Of a DNA stretch of 64,000 nucleotides, positions 27,830 to 38,856 are shown one piece after another. Below the pieces are notes generated by a model, which saw only the letters and a list, made by a program, of their open reading frames with translations, was not told the DNA's origin and ran no database searches. The position numbers and the translations under genes are program-made. Positions within the stretch are counted from its first letter, which is position 1; each line of letters starts with the position of its first letter. The stretch is from Larix kaempferi (taxonomy: Eukaryota > Streptophyta > Pinopsida > Pinales > Pinaceae): positions 434,001 through 498,000 of the forward strand of contig BSBM01002110.1 of the NCBI GenBank assembly GCA_027924585.1. Direction: 5' to 3'.

Positions 27830-28717
27830 GACCAACTTCTCGGAATTAAAAATTGAGCATAGATTTGGATGTCCCGTTGGTAGACAAATGCGCACGCCAA
27901 CTTTTGTCACATTACGAGCTAATTTCACACCCTTTAAGGTCAAGTCGAGCGAAAAAGCACGGTCGAGTTTCGAATTTGACCAACTTCTCGGAATTGAAAA
28001 TTGAGCATAGATTTGGATGTCCCGTTGGTAGACAAATGCGCACGCCAACTTTCGTCACATTCCGAGCTATTTTCTCACCCTTTAAGCCGAAGTCTAGCGA
28101 AAATGCACGGTCGATTCTCAACTTTGACCAACTTATCAGAGTTGAAATTTGAAAATAGATTTGGATATCCCGTTGGTAGGCAAGTGCACATGCCAACTTT
28201 CGTGACGTTACGAGCTATTTTCTTCGCCTTTAAGCTCAACTCTAGCAAAAACGCACGGTCGAGTTTCGAATTTGACCAACTTCTCGGAATTGAAAACTGA
28301 GCATAGATTTGGATGTCCCGTTGGTAGACAAATGCGCACGCCAACTTTCGTGACGTTCCGAGCTATTTTCTCACATATTAAGCCTAAGTCTAGCGAAAAC
28401 GCACGGTCGAGTTTTGAATTTGACCAACTTCTCGGAGTTGAAAATTGAGCATAGACTTGGATGTCCCGTTGGTAGACGAGCGTCCGCGCCAACTTTCGTA
28501 ACGTTCCGAGCTATTCTCACACCCTTTAAGCCCAAGTCTAGCGAAAACGCACGATCGACTTTCAACTTTGATTAACTTCTCGGAATTGAAATTTGAGAAT
28601 AGATTTGGATGTCCCGTTGGTAGACGAATGCGCACGCCAATTTTCATGACGTTCCGAGCTATTTTCTCATGCTTTAAGCCTAAGTCCATCGAAAATGCAC
28701 GGTCAATTTTCAACTTT

Positions 28718-28865
28718 GACCAACTTCTCAGAATTGAAATTTGAGAATAGTTTTGGATGTCCCATTGGTAGAAAAGCGTCCACACCAACGTTCGTGACGT
28801 TGCGAGCTATTTTCATCCCATTTAAGCCCAACTCTACAGAAAACGCACAGTCGCGTGTCATCTTT
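28718..28865. repeat. Hybrid monomer M21/M22 (1-monomer deletion junction)
   Basis: The monomer begins with the M21 form ACTTCTCAGAATT and continues with the M22 form GAAATTTGAGAATAGTTTTG. The switch is within about 28729-28737. One 148-bp unit is lost. Confidence 0.85.
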
Positions 28866-29013
28866 GACCAACTTCTCGGAATTGAAAATTGAGAATATAT
28901 TTGGATGTCCCATTTGTACACATGCATGCACAGCACCTTTCATGACGTTACGAGCTATTTTCACGCCCTTTATTCCCAAGTCTAGTTAAAACCCATGGTG
29001 GCATTTCGACTTT

Positions 29014-32000
29014 GATCAACTTCTGGGAATTGAAATTTGAGAATGGATTTGGATGTCTCGTTAGTAGACAAGTGCGCACGCCAACTTTCGTGACGTTCCA
29101 AGCTATTTTCTTGCCCTTTAAGCCTAAGTCTAGTGAAAACGCACGATAAATTTTCAACTTTGATCAACTTCTCGTAATTGAAATTTGAGAATAGTTTTGG
29201 ATGTCCCTTTGGTAGACAAGCGTCCACACCAACTTTCGTGACGTTCCGAGCTATTTTCTCCCCCTTTAAGCCCAAGTCTAGCGAAAACGCACGGTCAAGT
29301 TTCAAATTTGACCAACTTCTCGGAATTGAAAATTGAGCATAGATTTGGTTGTCCCGTTGGTAGACAAATGCGCACGCCAACTTTCGTGACGTTCCGAGCT
29401 ATTTTCTCACCCTTTAAGCCTAAGTCTAGCGAAAATGCACTGTCGATTTTCAACTTTGACCAACTTCTCGGAATTTAAATTTGAGAATAGATTTGGATGT
29501 CACATTGGTAGACGAGCGTCCACGCCAACTTTCGTGACGCTCCGAGCTATTTTCACACCCTTTAAGCCCAAGTCGAGCGAAAACGCACGATCGAGTTTCA
29601 ACTTCGACTAACCTCTCGGAATTGAAATTTGAGAATAGTTTTGGATGTCCCATTGGTAGACAAGCGTCCACACCAACTTTCGTGACGTTCCGAGCTATTT
29701 TACCCCCCTTTAAGCCCCACTCTAGAGAAAACGCACGATCGCGATTCATCTTTGACCAACTTCTCGGAATTGAAAATTGAGAATAGATTTGGATGTCCCA
29801 TTTGTAGACATGCGCGCACAGCAACTTTCATGACTTTACGACCTAATTTCACGCCCTTTATTCCCAAGTCTAGTGAAAACCCATGGTGGCATTTTGACTT
29901 TGACCAACTTCTGGGAATTGAAATTTGAAAATAGATTTGGATGTCCCATTGGTAGACAAGCGTGCACGCCAACTTTCGTGATGTTCCGAGCTATTTTCTG
30001 CCCCTTTAAGCCCAAGTCTAGCGAAAACGCACGTTCGAGTTTCAACTTTCACAAACATTTCGGAATTAAAATTTGAGAATAGTTTTGGATGTACCATTGG
30101 TAGACAAGCGTCCACACCAACTTTCGTGACATTCCGAGCTATTTTATCGCCCTTCAAGCCCAACTCTAGCGAAAACGTAGGGTCGAGTTTCGACTTTCAC
30201 CAACTTCTCAGAATTCAAAATTGAGCATAGATTTGGATGTCCCATTTGTAGACATGTGTGCACAGCAACTTTCGTGATGTTACGAGCTAATTTCACACCC
30301 TTTAAGAACAAGTCTAGCGAAAACGCATGGTGGCGTTTCGACTTTGACCAACTTCTCGGAATTGAAATTTGAGAATAGATTTGGATGTCCCCTTGGTAGA
30401 CAAGTGCGCACGCCAACTTTCATGACGTTCCAACCTATTTTCTCGCCCTTTAAGCCCAAGTCTAGCGAAAACACACGACAAATTTTCAACTTTGACCAAC
30501 TTCTCGGAATTTAAATTTGAGAATAGATTTGGATGTCCCATTGGTAGACAAGCATCCACACCAACTTTCGTGACATTCCAAGCTATTTTCTTCCCATTTA
30601 AGCCCAACTCTAGAGAAAACGCACGGTCGCGTTTCATCTTTGACCAACTTCTCGAAATTGAAAATTGAGAATAGATTTGGATGTCCCATTTGTAGACATG
30701 CGCGCAGAGCAACTTTCGTGACATTACGAGCTAATTTCACATCATTTAAGCCCAATTCTAGCGAAAACGCACGATCGAGTTTCAACTTTGACCAACTTCT
30801 CGGAATTGAAATTTGAGAATAGATTTGGATGTCCCATTGGTAGACAAGCGTGCACGCCAACTTTCGTGATGTTCCGAGCTATTTTCTGCCCCTTTAAGCC
30901 CAAGTCTAGCGAAAACGCACGTTCGAGTTTCAACTTTCACAAACATTTCGGAATTAAAATTTGAGAATAGTTTTGGATGTACCATTGGTAGACAAGCGTC
31001 CACACCAACTTTCGTGACATTCCGAGCTATTTTATCGCCCTTCAAGCCCAACTCTAGCGAAAACGTAGGGTCGAGTTTCGACTTTCACCAACTTCTCAGA
31101 ATTCAAAATTGAGCATAGATTTGGATGTCCCATTTGTAGACATGTGTGCACAGCAACTTTCGTGATGTTACGAGCTAATTTCACACCCTTTAAGCACAAG
31201 TCTAGCGAAAACGCATGGTGGCGTTTCGACTTTGACCAACTTCTCGGAATTGAAATTTGAGAATAGATTTGGATGTCCCCTTGGTAGACAAGTGCGCACG
31301 CCAACTTTCATGACGTTCCAACCTATTTTCTCGCCCTTTAAGCCCAAGTCTAGCGAAAACACACGACAAATTTTCAACTTTGACCAACTTCTCGGAATTT
31401 AAATTTGAGAATAGATTTGGATGTCCCATTGGTAGACAAGCATCCACACCAACTTTCGTGACATTCCAAGCTATTTTCTTCCCATTTAAGCCCAACTCTA
31501 GAGAAAACGCACGGTCGCGTTTCATCTTTGACCAACTTCTCGAAATTGAAAATTGAGAATAGATTTGGATGTCCCATTTGTAGACATGCGCGCACAGCAA
31601 CTTTCGTGACATTACGAGCTAATTTCACATCATTTAAGCCCAATTCTAGCGAAAACGCACGATCGAGTTTCAACTTTGACCAACTTCTCGGAATTGAAAT
31701 TTGAGAATAGATTTGGATGTCCCATTGGTAGACAAGCGTGCACGCCAACTTTCGTGACGTTCCGAGCTATTTTCTGCCCCTTTAAGCCCAAGTCTAGCGA
31801 AAATGCACGGTCGATTTTCAACTTTGACCAACTTCTCGGAATTTAAATTTGAGAATGGATTTGGATGTCACATTGGTAGACGAGCGTCCACGCCAACTTT
31901 CGTAACGTTCAGAGCTATTTTCTCCCCCTTTAAGCCCAAATCTAGCGAAAACGCACGGTCGAGTTTCGAATTCGACCAACTTCTCGGAATTAAAAATTGA

Positions 32001-33306
32001 GCATAGATTTGGATGTCCCGTTGGTAGACAAATGCGCACGCCAACTTTTGTCACATTACGAGCTAATTTCACACCCTTTAAGGTCAAGTCGAGCGAAAAA
32101 AGCACGGTCGAGTTTCGAATTTGACCAACTTCTCGGAATTGAAAATTGAGCATAGATTTGGATGTCCCGTTGGTAGACAAATGCGCACGCCAACTTTCGT
32201 CACATTCCGAGCTATTTTCTCACCCTTTAAGCCGAAGTCTAGCGAAAATGCACGGTCGATTCTCAACTTTGACCAACTTATCAGAGTTGAAATTTGAAAA
32301 TAGATTTGGATATCCCGTTGGTAGGCAAGTGCACATGCCAACTTTCGTGACGTTACGAGCTATTTTCTTCGCCTTTAAGCTCAACTCTAGCAAAAACGCA
32401 CGGTCGAGTTTCGAATTTGACCAACTTCTCGGAATTGAAAACTGAGCATAGATTTGGATGTCCCGTTGGTAGACAAATGCGCACGCCAACTTTCGTGACG
32501 TTCCGAGCTATTTTCTCACATATTAAGCCTAAGTCTAGCGAAAACGCATGGTCGAGTTTTGAATTTGACCAACTTCTCGGAGTTGAAAATTGAGCATAGA
32601 CTTGGATGTCCCGTTGGTAGACGAGCGTCCGCGCCAACTTTCGTAACGTTCCGAGCTATTCTCACACCCTTTAAGCCCAAGTCTAGCGAAAACGCACGAT
32701 CGAGTTTCAACTTTGATTAACTTCTCGGAATTGAAATTTGAGAATAGATTTGGATGTCCCGTTGGTAGACGAATGCGCACGCCAATTTTCATGACGTTCC
32801 GAGCTATTTTCTCATGCTTTAAGCCTAAGTCCATCGAAAATGCACGGTCAATTTTCAACTTTGACCAACTTCTCAGAATTTAAATTTGAGAATGGATTTG
32901 GATGTCACATTGGTCGACGAGCGTCCACGCCAACTTTCGTGACGTTCCGAGCTATTTTCACACCCTTTAAGCCCAAGTCTAGCGAAAACGCACGATGGAG
33001 TTTCAACTTTGACCAACTTCTCGGAATTGAAATTTGAGAATAGTTTTGGATGTCCCATTGGTAGAAAAGCGTCCACACCAACTTTCGTGACGTTGCGAGC
33101 TATTTTCATCCCATTTAAGCCCAACTCTACAGAAAACGCACAGTCGCGTGTCATCTTTGACCAACTTCTCGGAATTGAAAATTGAGAATATATTTGGATG
33201 TCCCATTTGTACACATGCATGCACAGCACCTTTCATGACGTTACGAGCTATTTTCACGCCCTTTATTCCCAAGTCTAGTTAAAACCCATGGTGGCATTTC
33301 GACTTT
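29014..33306. repeat. HOR copy 10, expanded to 29 monomers
   Basis: Length is 4293 bp, i.e. 29 x 148 plus one extra A near 32095 (GCGAAAAAAGC). The order is M1-M12, an M13/M7 hybrid, then M8-M23, so six monomers (888 bp) are present twice. The two duplicated blocks are about 29970-30857 and 30858-31745. Confidence 0.92.
30790..30937. repeat. Hybrid monomer M13/M7 (6-monomer duplication junction)
   Basis: It starts as M13 (CTCGGAATTGAAATTTGAG) and ends as M7 (GTGATGTTCCGAGC). The switch lies between about 30817 and 30868. M7 and M13 are both class C and sit two ancestral trimers apart. Confidence 0.87.
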
Positions 33307-35825
33307 GATCAACTTCTGGGAATTGAAATTTGAGAATGGATTTGGATGTCTCGTTAGTAGACAAGTGCGCACGCCAACTTTCGTGACGTTCCAAGCTATT
33401 TTCTTGCCCTTTAAGCCTAAGTCTAGTGAAAACGCACGATAAATTTTCAACTTTGACCAACTTCTCGTAATTGAAATTTGAGAATAGTTTTGGATGTCCC
33501 TTTGGTAGACAAGCGTCCACACCAACTTTCGTGACGTTCCGAGCTATTTTCTCCCCCTTTAAGCCCAAGTCTAGCGAAAACGCACGGTCAAGTTTCAAAT
33601 TTGACCAACTTCTCGGAATTGAAAATTGAGCATAGATTTGGTTGTCCCGTTGGTAGACAAATGCGCACGCCAACTTTCGTGACGTTCCGAGCTATTTTCT
33701 CACCCTTTAAGCCTAAGTCTAGCGAAAATGCACTGTCGATTTTCAACTTTGACCAACTTCTCGGAATTTAAATTTGAGAATAGATTTGGATGTCACATTG
33801 GTAGACGAGCGTCCACGCCAACTTTCGTGACGCTCCGAGCTATTTTCACACCCTTTAAGCCCAAGTCGAGCGAAAACGCACGATCGAGTTTCAACTTCGA
33901 CTAACCTCTCGGAATTGAAATTTGAGAATAGTTTTGGATGTCCCATTGGTAGACAAGCGTCCACACCAACTTTCGTGACGTTCCGAGCTATTTTCTCCCC
34001 CTTTAAGCCCCACTCTAGAGAAAACGCACGGTCGCGTTTCATCTTTGACCAACTTCTCGAAATTGAAAATTGAGAATAGATTTGGATGTCCCATTTGTAG
34101 ACATGCACGCACAGCAACTTTCGTGACATTACGAGCTAATTTCACATCATTTAAGCCCAATTCTAGCGAAAAACGCACGATCGAGTTTCAACTTTGACCA
34201 ACTTCTCGGAATTGAAATTTGAGAATAGATTTGGATGTCCCATTGGTAGACAAGCGTGCACGCCAACTTTCGTGACGTTCCGAGCTATTTTCTGCCCCTT
34301 TAAGCCCAAGTCTAGCGAAAATGCACGGTCGATTTTCAACTTTGACCAACTTCTCGGAATTTAAATTTGAGAATGGATTTGGATGTCACATTGGTAGACG
34401 AGCGTCCACGCCAACTTTCGTAACGTTCAGAGCTATTTTCTCCCCCTTTAAGCCCAAATCTAGCGAAAACGCACGGTCGAGTTTCGAATTTGACCAACTT
34501 CTCGGAATTAAAAATTGAGCATAGATTTGGATGTCCCGTTGGTAGACAAATGCGCACGCCAACTTTTGTCACATTACGAGCTAATTTCACACCCTTTAAG
34601 GTCAATTCGAGCGAAAAAGCACGGTCGAGTTTCGAATTTGACCAACTTCTCGGAATTGAAAATTGAGCATAGATTTGGATGTCCCGTTGGTAGACAAATG
34701 CGCACGCCAACTTTCGTCACATTCCGAGCTATTTTCTCACCCTTTAAGCCGAAGTCTAGCGAAAATGCATGGTCGATTCTCAACTTTGACCAACTTATCA
34801 GAGTTGAAATTTGAAAATAGATTTGGATATCCCGTTGGTAGGCAAGTGCACATGCCAACTTTCGTGACGTTACGAGCTATTTTCTTCGCCTTTAAGCTCA
34901 ACTCTAGCAAAAACGCAACGGTCGAGTTTCGAATTTGACCAACTTCTCGGAATTGAAAACTGAGCATAGATTTGGATGTCCCGTTGGTAGACAAATGCGC
35001 ACGCCAACTTTCGTGACGTTCCGAGCTATTTTCTCACATATTAAGCCTAAGTCTAGCGAAAACGCACGGTCGAGTTTTGAATTTGACCAACTTCTCGGAG
35101 TTGAAAATTGAGCATAGACTTGGATGTCCCGTTGGTAGACGAGCGTCCGCGCCAACTTTCGTAACGTTCCGAGCTATTCTCACACCCTTTAAGCCCAAGT
35201 CTAGCGAAAACGCAACGATCGAGTTTCAACTTTGATTAACTTCTCGGAATTGAAATTTGAGAATAGATTTGGATGTCCCGTTGGTAGACGAATGCGCACG
35301 CCAATTTTCATGACGTTCCGAGCTATTTTCTCATGCTTTAAGCCTAAGTCCATCGAAAATGCACGGTCAATTTTCAACTTTGACCAACTTCTCAGAATTT
35401 AAATTTGAGAATGGATTTGGATGTCACATTGGTAGACGAGCGTCCACGCCAACTTTCGTGACGTTCCGAGCTATTTTCACACCCTTTAAGCCCAAGTCTA
35501 GTGAAAACGCACGATGGAGTTTCAACTTTGACCAACTTCTCGGAATTGAAATTTGAGAATAGTTTTGGATGTCCCATTGGTAGAAAAGCGTCCACACCAA
35601 CTTTCGTGACGTTGCGAGCTATTTTCATCCCATTTAAGCCCAACTCTACAGAAAACGCACAGTCGCGTTTCATCTTTGACCAACTTCTCGGAATTGAAAA
35701 TTGAGAATATATTTGGATGTCCCATTTGTACACATGCACGCACAGCACCTTTCATGACGTTACGAGCTATTTTCACGCCCTTTATTCCCAAGTCTAGTGA
35801 AAACCCATGGTGGCATTTCGACTTT
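33307..35825. repeat. HOR copy 11, contracted to 17 monomers
   Basis: Length is 2519 bp: 17 x 148 plus three single-base insertions (near 34171, 34917 and 35214). The order is M1-M4, an M5/M11 hybrid, then M12-M23. Six monomers are missing, the same number gained in copy 10, but the breakpoints differ. Confidence 0.92.
33899..34046. repeat. Hybrid monomer M5/M11 (6-monomer deletion junction)
   Basis: The left part matches M5 (AAGCCCCACTCTAGAG) and the right end matches M11 (CACGGTCGCGTTTCATC). The switch is near 34013-34029. Both parents are class A monomers two ancestral trimers apart. Confidence 0.86.
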
Positions 35826-36365
35826 GATCAACTTCTGGGAATTGAAATTTGAGAATGGATTTGGATGTCTCGTTAGTAGACAAGTGCGCACGCCAACTTT
35901 CGTGACGTTCCAAGCTATTTTCTTGCCCTTTAAGCCTAAGTCTAGTGAAAACGCACGGTAAATTTTCAACTTTGACCAACTTCTCGTAATTGAAATTTGA
36001 GAATAGTTTTGGATGTCCCTTTGGTAGACAAGCGTCCACACCAACTTTCGTGACGTTCCGAGCTGTTTTCTCCCCCTTTAAGCCCAAGTCTAGCGAAAAC
36101 GCACGGTCAAGTTTCAAATTTGACCAACTTCTCGGAATTGAAAATTGAGCATAGATTTGGTTGTCCCGTTGGTAGACAAATGCGCACGCCAACTTTCGTG
36201 ACGTTCCGAGCTATTTTCTCACCCTTTAAGCCTAAGTCTAGCGAAAATGCACTGTCGATTTTCAACTTTGACCAACTTCTCGGAATTTAAATTTGAGAAT
36301 AGATTTGGATGTCACATTGGTAGACGATCGTCCACGCCAACTTTCGTGACGCTCCGAGCTATTTT
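35826..36365. repeat. HOR copy 12, left part (M1 to mid-M4)
   Basis: M1-M3 and the first part of M4, ending at the retrotransposon. It carries GAGCTGTTTTCTCC near 36061 and GACGATCGTCC near 36325. Both are also found one HOR further on in copy 13. Confidence 0.93.
36361..36365. repeat. Target site duplication ATTTT, left
   Basis: ATTTT directly precedes the LTR and is repeated at 43892-43896. Removing the element and one copy restores the normal M4 word GAGCTATTTTCACACCC, so the insertion site is intact. Confidence 0.95.
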
Positions 36366-36664
36366 TGTTAGAATTCCATATGCTAAGATAGAAAATAGCA
36401 GCATTACATTCCATTTCACAATAATAGCATATACAGGATCACTGAAGAAACAACAAGCATAGCATAAACACAAGAGACAGAGATTTATCCTGGGAAACCC
36501 TCATGGGGTAGAAAACCCAGCAAAGCTTCCTCAATATAGATGACCAACAATATACAAAGATGCAAACCCTGAGCATAAGCTCCTTCTCCTCCATAGCAGA
36601 CCTCTCCTCCACAAATGCGCCTTTCTCAAGTGAGTGAGTGTGTGTAATGAGGAACACACCTCCT

Positions 36665-36673
36665 CTATTTATA
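36665..36673 (-). promoter_or_regulatory. TATA box of the 3' LTR
   Basis: TATAAATAG on the minus strand, in a good position for a U3 promoter about 300 bp from the LTR start. In this LTR it points out of the element, into the left arm of the satellite. The start site would be some 25-35 bp further left (inference). Confidence 0.65.
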
Positions 36674-36754
36674 CACTACTCTGATATGTATTTTACACAA
36701 GTACACGTAGGCTCGTATTTAACCAATAGGTTAAATACCCCACTACAACTAACT

Positions 36755-36841
36755 GGGCCGACCCCTCTAGGGTGGTCTAATAACCCTTTGACCCACATAA
36801 CACATTTAGGGCCGACCCCCACTAGGGAAGTCTAATAACCC
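36755..36841 (-). promoter_or_regulatory. LTR direct repeats, 54-bp spacing
   Basis: Two copies of a unit containing GGGCCGACCCC and TCTAATAACCC on the plus strand start at 36755 and 36809. They lie upstream of the TATA box on the minus strand. They may be duplicated U3 promoter elements; function is not shown. The same pair occurs in the other LTR at 43678 and 43732. Confidence 0.55.
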
Positions 36842-36858
36842 GAGTTACCACATTCCGA

Positions 36859-36921
36859 CGGAGGAATAAACATCTCCGGATATACAATAAGATCTTCACG
36901 GAGGAATGAATCATCTCCGGA
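36859..36921 (-). promoter_or_regulatory. LTR direct repeats CGGAGGAAT...CATCTCCGG, 40-bp spacing
   Basis: Two copies (36859-36880 and 36899-36921) of CGGAGGAAT followed by CATCTCCGGA. Each is itself an imperfect inverted repeat (CGGAG / CTCCG) that could form a hairpin or bind a dimeric factor. The counterparts in the 5' LTR start at 43782 and 43822. Confidence 0.55.
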
Positions 36922-36968
36922 ATAATAAAGTACAAATATAATATTCTTTGAAGTTACAATATTTAACA

Positions 36969-36979
36969 CTCCCCCTTAA
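36969..36979 (-). promoter_or_regulatory. Polypurine tract
   Basis: The minus strand reads TTAAGGGGGAG immediately before the 3' LTR. This is the expected place for the primer of plus-strand DNA synthesis during reverse transcription. Confidence 0.88.
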
Positions 36980-37110
36980 CGAGAAGGATATTATAACAGC
37001 ATCTACAGGAGCATGGAGTCACTACACATGATACATCTATAAATCACTGGAAGCTTTCTCAACATCATCAGTAACTCAAGCAGTTACTGGAACATCAATG
37101 TCAACATCAA
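36980..37110. other. Unassigned internal sequence beside the polypurine tract
   Basis: About 130 bp with no coding trace. It grades into the 23-bp array through degenerate ATCATCAG-like words. Confidence 0.6.
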
Positions 37111-37653
37111 TATCAGCATTACGATCATCAGCATCGTAAGCACACGATCAACAGCATCATCATCACACTATCAACAGCAGCATGATCAGTATCGTCATTA
37201 TACGATCATCAGCATCGTCATCATACGATCATCAGCATCATCATCACACGATCATCAGCATCGTCATCACACGATCATCAGCATCGTCATCATACGATCA
37301 TCAACATCGTCATCACACGATCATCAGCATCGTCATCACACGATCATCGGCATCGTCATCATACGATCATCAACATCGTCATCACACGATCAGCAGCATC
37401 GTCATCACACGATCAGCAGCATCGTCATCACACGATCAGCAGCATCGTCATCACACGATCAGCAGCATCGTCATCACATGATCAGCAGCATCGTCATCAC
37501 ACGATCAGCAGCATCGTCATCACACGATCAGCAGCATCGTCATCATACGATCAGCAGCATCGTCATCACACGATCAGCAGCATCGTCATCACACGATCAG
37601 CAACATCGTCATCACATGATCAGCAGCACACGATCAACAGCATCATCATCACA
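37111..37653. repeat. 23-bp tandem array
   Basis: Roughly 23 units of a 23-bp word built from CACGATCAGCAG and CATCGTCATCA (ACGAT at 37386, 37409 and so on). The left third uses CGATCATCAG and the right two thirds use CGATCAGCAG. Because 23 is not a multiple of 3, the open frames across it (37182-37481 and 37478-37666, plus strand) cycle through all frames and are low-complexity by-products. Confidence 0.9.
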
Positions 37654-37827
37654 CAATCATATTTAAGACTATCCCTCCTGGATTTGCTGTCTAAGGATGA
37701 TTAGTCCAACCACAATCATATTTAAGACTATCCCTCCTGGATTTGCTGTCTAAGGATGATTAGTCCAATCACAATCATATTTAAGACTATCCCTCCTGGA
37801 TTTGCTGTCTAAGGATGATTAGTCCAA
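37654..37827. repeat. 59-bp tandem array, 3 copies
   Basis: Copies start at 37654, 37713 and 37772 with CAATCATATTTAAGAC. Each ends with TGTCTAAGGATGATTAGTCC. That tail is related to the tail of the following 71-bp unit. Confidence 0.9.
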
Positions 37828-38390
37828 CAATTCATTTAGGACGATCCTTCCTTTCGGAATTACTGGATTTACTGTCCAAGGATGATTTAATCCCACAATT
37901 CATTTAGGACGATCCTTCCTTTCGGAATTACTGGATTTACTGTCCAAGGATGATTTAATCCCATCACAATTCATTTAGGACGATCCTTCCTTTCGGAATT
38001 ACTGGATTTACTGTCCAGGGATGATTTAATCCCATCACAATTCATTTAGGACGATCCTTCCTTTCGGAATTACTGGATTTACTGTCCAGGGATGATTTAA
38101 TCCCATCACAATTCATTTAGGACGATCCTTCCTTTCGGAATTACTGGATTTACTGTCCAAGGATGATTTAATCCCTCCACAATTCATTTAGGACGATCCT
38201 TCCTTTCGGAATTACTGGATTTACTGTCCAAGGATGATTTAATCCCATCACAATTCATTTAGGACGATCCTTCCTTTCGGAATTACTGGATTTACTGTCC
38301 AAGGATGATTTAATCCCATCACAATTCATTTAGGACGATCCTTCCTTTCGGAATTACTGGATTTACTGTCCAAGGATGATTTAATCCCAC
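37828..38390. repeat. 71-bp tandem array, 8 copies
   Basis: Copies start at 37828, 37896, 37967, 38038, 38109, 38180, 38251 and 38322 with CAATTCATTTAGGACGATCC. The first is 68 bp, the rest 71 or close to it. Each has ATCCTT near the start and AAGGAT near the end, allowing a short stem in every unit. Confidence 0.92.
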
Positions 38391-38837
38391 CAACTGTCCA
38401 CTAAGGACTTCATTCTCGAAGACCTTACGTCTACGGTTCTCTTTAGGGCTGAAAGCCCAGGGATGATCCAATCCCCTCAACTGTCCACTAAGGACTTCGT
38501 TCTCGGAGACCTTACGTCTACGGTTCTCTTTAGGACTGAAAGCCCAGGGATGATCCAATCCCCTCAACTGTCCACTAAGGACTTCATTCTCGGAGACCTT
38601 ACGTCTACGGTTCTCTTTAGGACTGAAAGCCCAGGGATGATCCAATCCTCTCAACTGTCCACTAAGGACTTCATTCTCGGAGACCTTACGTCTACGGTTC
38701 TCTTTAGGACTGAAATCCCAGGGATGATCCAATCCTCTCAACTGTCCACTAAGGACTTCATTCTCGGAGACCTTACGTCTACGGTTCTCTTTAGGACTGA
38801 AAGCCCAGGGATGATCCAATCCCCTCAACTGTATTCT
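38391..38837. repeat. 87-bp tandem array, 5 copies plus a stub
   Basis: Copies start at 38391, 38478, 38565, 38652 and 38739 with CAACTGTCCACTAAGG; a stub begins at 38826. Because 87 is 29 codons, the array is open in frame on both strands (minus 38319-38858, plus 38463 onward) and would give a 29-residue repeat. I treat that as a consequence of unit length. Confidence 0.92.
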
Positions 38838-38856
38838 TATCCATACAGGTACAATC

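Larger units (their letters stand above)
27238..29013. repeat. HOR copy 9, contracted to 12 monomers
   Basis: Length is 1776 bp (12 x 148). The order is M1, M2, M3, an M4/M14 hybrid, M15 to M20, an M21/M22 hybrid, then M23. The register is kept across both junctions, as expected for exchange between aligned monomers rather than random deletion. Confidence 0.92.
1..36365. repeat. 148-bp satellite array, left arm
   Basis: This is a continuous head-to-tail array of 148-bp monomers. The conserved word GACCAACTTCTCGGAATT, or a close variant, recurs at 6, 154, 302, 450, 598 and so on in exact 148-bp steps. Each monomer also carries a CCAACTTTCGTGACGTTCC block, an AGCTATTTTC block and a block reading CCCTTTAAGCCCAAGTCTAG. 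Monomers form a 3404-bp higher-order unit of 23. No gene is present; the short open frames on both strands repeat with the unit. A centromeric or pericentromeric role is an inference from length, homogeneity and retrotransposon content, not something the sequence proves. Confidence 0.97.
36366..36968 (-). repeat. 3' LTR (603 bp)
   Basis: Terminal TG...CA on the minus strand. Reading it beside 43289-43891 I found no difference. Contents in minus-strand order: two pairs of short direct repeats (36859-36921 and 36755-36841), a TATA box at 36665-36673, then about 300 bp to the terminal TCTAACA. Two short open frames inside it also occur in the other LTR and show no similarity I recognise. Confidence 0.96.

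Noticed and set aside
442-36192. Hundreds of short open frames (63-136 codons) on both strands of the satellite
   Set aside because: They recur with every HOR, overlap in several frames and on both strands, and arise because stops are sparse in the 148-bp unit. No codon structure or known domain.
36439-36835. Two short open frames in the LTR (repeated at 43362-43758)
   Set aside because: They overlap the promoter region and each other on opposite strands; regulatory sequence rather than genes.
37182-37666. Histidine/serine-rich open frames over the 23-bp array
   Set aside because: Every frame is open because the unit lacks stops; no start context or homology.
37111-38390. CRISPR-like spacing of repeats
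   Set aside because: Units are contiguous without unique spacers, inside a plant LTR retrotransposon.
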